DNA of 64,000 nt from Gorsachius magnificus (Eukaryota; Chordata; Aves; Pelecaniformes; Ardeidae): contig CM067081.1 in NCBI GenBank assembly GCA_034008185.1, positions 106,401,265 through 106,465,264 on the forward strand, read 5' to 3'. This document shows positions 63,330-64,000 of this stretch, in pieces. A program made the position numbers and the translations under genes. Numbering within the stretch: position 1 is the first letter of the stretch; the number at the start of each line of letters is the position of its first letter. The notes under the pieces were generated by a model. That model searched no databases and was not told the DNA's origin. It was given only the letters and a program-made list of their open reading frames with translations.

Positions 63330-63461
63330 ATCATAGAGTCATTTAGATTGAAAAGGACCCTTAAGATCATTGGGTCCCACCATAAACATAATACTGCCAA
63401 CTCCACAACTAAACCATGTCCCTAAGTGCTACATCTACACATCTTTTAAATACCTCTGTTA
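63330..63461 (-). mobile_element. CR1 LINE 3' end, left part of a CR1/LTR chimera
   Basis: The plus strand starts with a degenerate terminal repeat (CATCATAGAGTCATTTAGA). It continues GAAAAGGACCCTTAAGATC, then AAACCATGTCCCTAAG and TCTTTTAAATACCTC. The same blocks make up 5821-5950, so both are 3' ends of the same CR1 subfamily. Homology stops at about 63457-63461, where LTR sequence begins. Confidence 0.85.
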
Positions 63462-63677
63462 GGCATGATGCTTTCCTGCCTGCCCATGGGAAGCAGTGAA
63501 TAAATTCCTTGTTTTCCTTTGCTTGCACACACAGCTTTTCCTTTACCTATTAAACTGCCTTTATCTCAACCCATGAGTTTTCTCATTTTTGCCCTTCCGA
63601 TTCTCTCCCCCATCCCATTGTGGGGGGACTGAGTCAGCAGCTGGTGCTTAGTTGCTGGCCAGGGCTAAACGGCAACA
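63462..63677 (+). mobile_element. 5'-truncated ERVL LTR fragment within CR1
   Basis: From TGCCTGCCCATGGGAAGCAG through CTATTAAACTGCC (the polyadenylation signal, about 63546) to the end GGGCTAAACGGCAACA, this is the right third of an ERVL LTR in plus orientation. It is related to 47585-48163 and 36678-37268. The left two thirds of the LTR are gone, and so is the CR1 segment that should lie between the two CR1 flanks. The simplest explanation is an LTR insertion followed by one deletion covering the left LTR part and neighbouring CR1 sequence. Confidence 0.85.
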
Positions 63678-64000
63678 CCACACTATTTCTGGCCTTCTTG
63701 GCCACCTGGGCACACTGCTGGCTCATATTCAGCCACCCATCAACCAGCACCCCCAAGCCCTTTTCCTCTGGGCAGCTTTCCAGCCACTCTTTTCTCTACC
63801 TGTAACGTTGCATGGGGTTGTTGTGACCCAAGTGCAGGATCCAGTACTGAGCCTTGTTGAACCTCATACAGTTGGCCTCAGCCCATTGGTCCAGCCTGTC
63901 CAGATCCCTCTGTAGAGCCCTCCTCCCCTCAAGCAGATTGATACTCCTGCCCAGCTTGTGTTGTCTGCAGACTTACTGAGAGAGCACTCGATTCCCTCGT
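63678..64000 (-). mobile_element. CR1 LINE, right part, continues beyond the window
   Basis: CR1 resumes with TTCTGGCCTTCTTGGCCACC and runs through CATCAACCAGCACCCCCAAG, GAGCCTTGTTGAACCTCATA and CTTGTGTTGTCTGCAGACTT to the window edge. This is the antisense of CR1 ORF2 just downstream of the reverse transcriptase core, and it has the same layout as 29750-30900. Orientation is minus. It is separated from the CR1 3' end at 63330-63461 by an LTR fragment and a deletion of a few hundred bases of CR1. Confidence 0.85.

Noticed and set aside
1..64000. CRISPR arrays, bacterial operons, tRNA or rRNA genes
   Set aside because: No spaced direct repeats, no ribosome binding site plus ORF series and no cloverleaf-type internal promoter boxes were seen. 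The repeat content is that of a bird genome.

Overview
This window looks like avian nuclear DNA from a gene-poor, AT-rich region: either intergenic or inside a very large intron. The main evidence is the repeat content. It holds several CR1 (chicken repeat 1) LINE copies, some with the CR1 3' tail of tandem ATTCTATGA-type units. It also holds ERVL-type LTRs and ERVL pol remnants of the kind common in bird genomes. I found no intact host protein-coding gene, no rRNA or tRNA, no CRISPR array and nothing bacterial. Family names rest on recognising sequence features by eye; no database was searched. The bird group cannot be fixed from this sequence.

Layout: 1-5820 is unique AT-rich DNA with a pentanucleotide satellite at 3916-3993. 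An internally deleted CR1 that keeps its 5' region and ORF1 lies at 5821-7185. A 3' fragment of a long ERVL-type LTR is at 9322-9684. A 2.4 kb CR1 piece is at 12432-14830, and an old CR1 fragment at 23390-23985. A 346 bp GC-rich solo LTR with a perfect 5 bp target duplication is at 27199-27544. A CR1 at 29161-31262 is interrupted by a 734 bp solo LTR at 29928-30661. Another CR1 is at 35085-36535. The 3' half of an ERVL provirus, minus strand (RNase H, integrase and 3' LTR), is at 36678-39095. A ~1.1 kb LTR at 40238-41900 carries a second, unrelated LTR nested inside it (40461-41029). The 5' end of another ERVL provirus (LTR, probable primer-binding site and leader) is at 47585-48605. A CR1/LTR chimera runs off the right edge from 63330.

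The reverse transcriptase, integrase, RNase H and ORF1 reading frames all belong to retroelements and all are broken. The best candidate for host-derived coding sequence is a decayed minus-strand segment at about 56100-57350. It has long coding-like frames, a frameshift explained by loss of one A, and in-frame stops; I could not assign it to a family. All six CR1 copies point to the minus strand. That would fit an intron of a plus-strand gene, but with six copies it is only suggestive. I did not find a convincing new biological system; the most informative features are the nested and chimeric retroelement structures.
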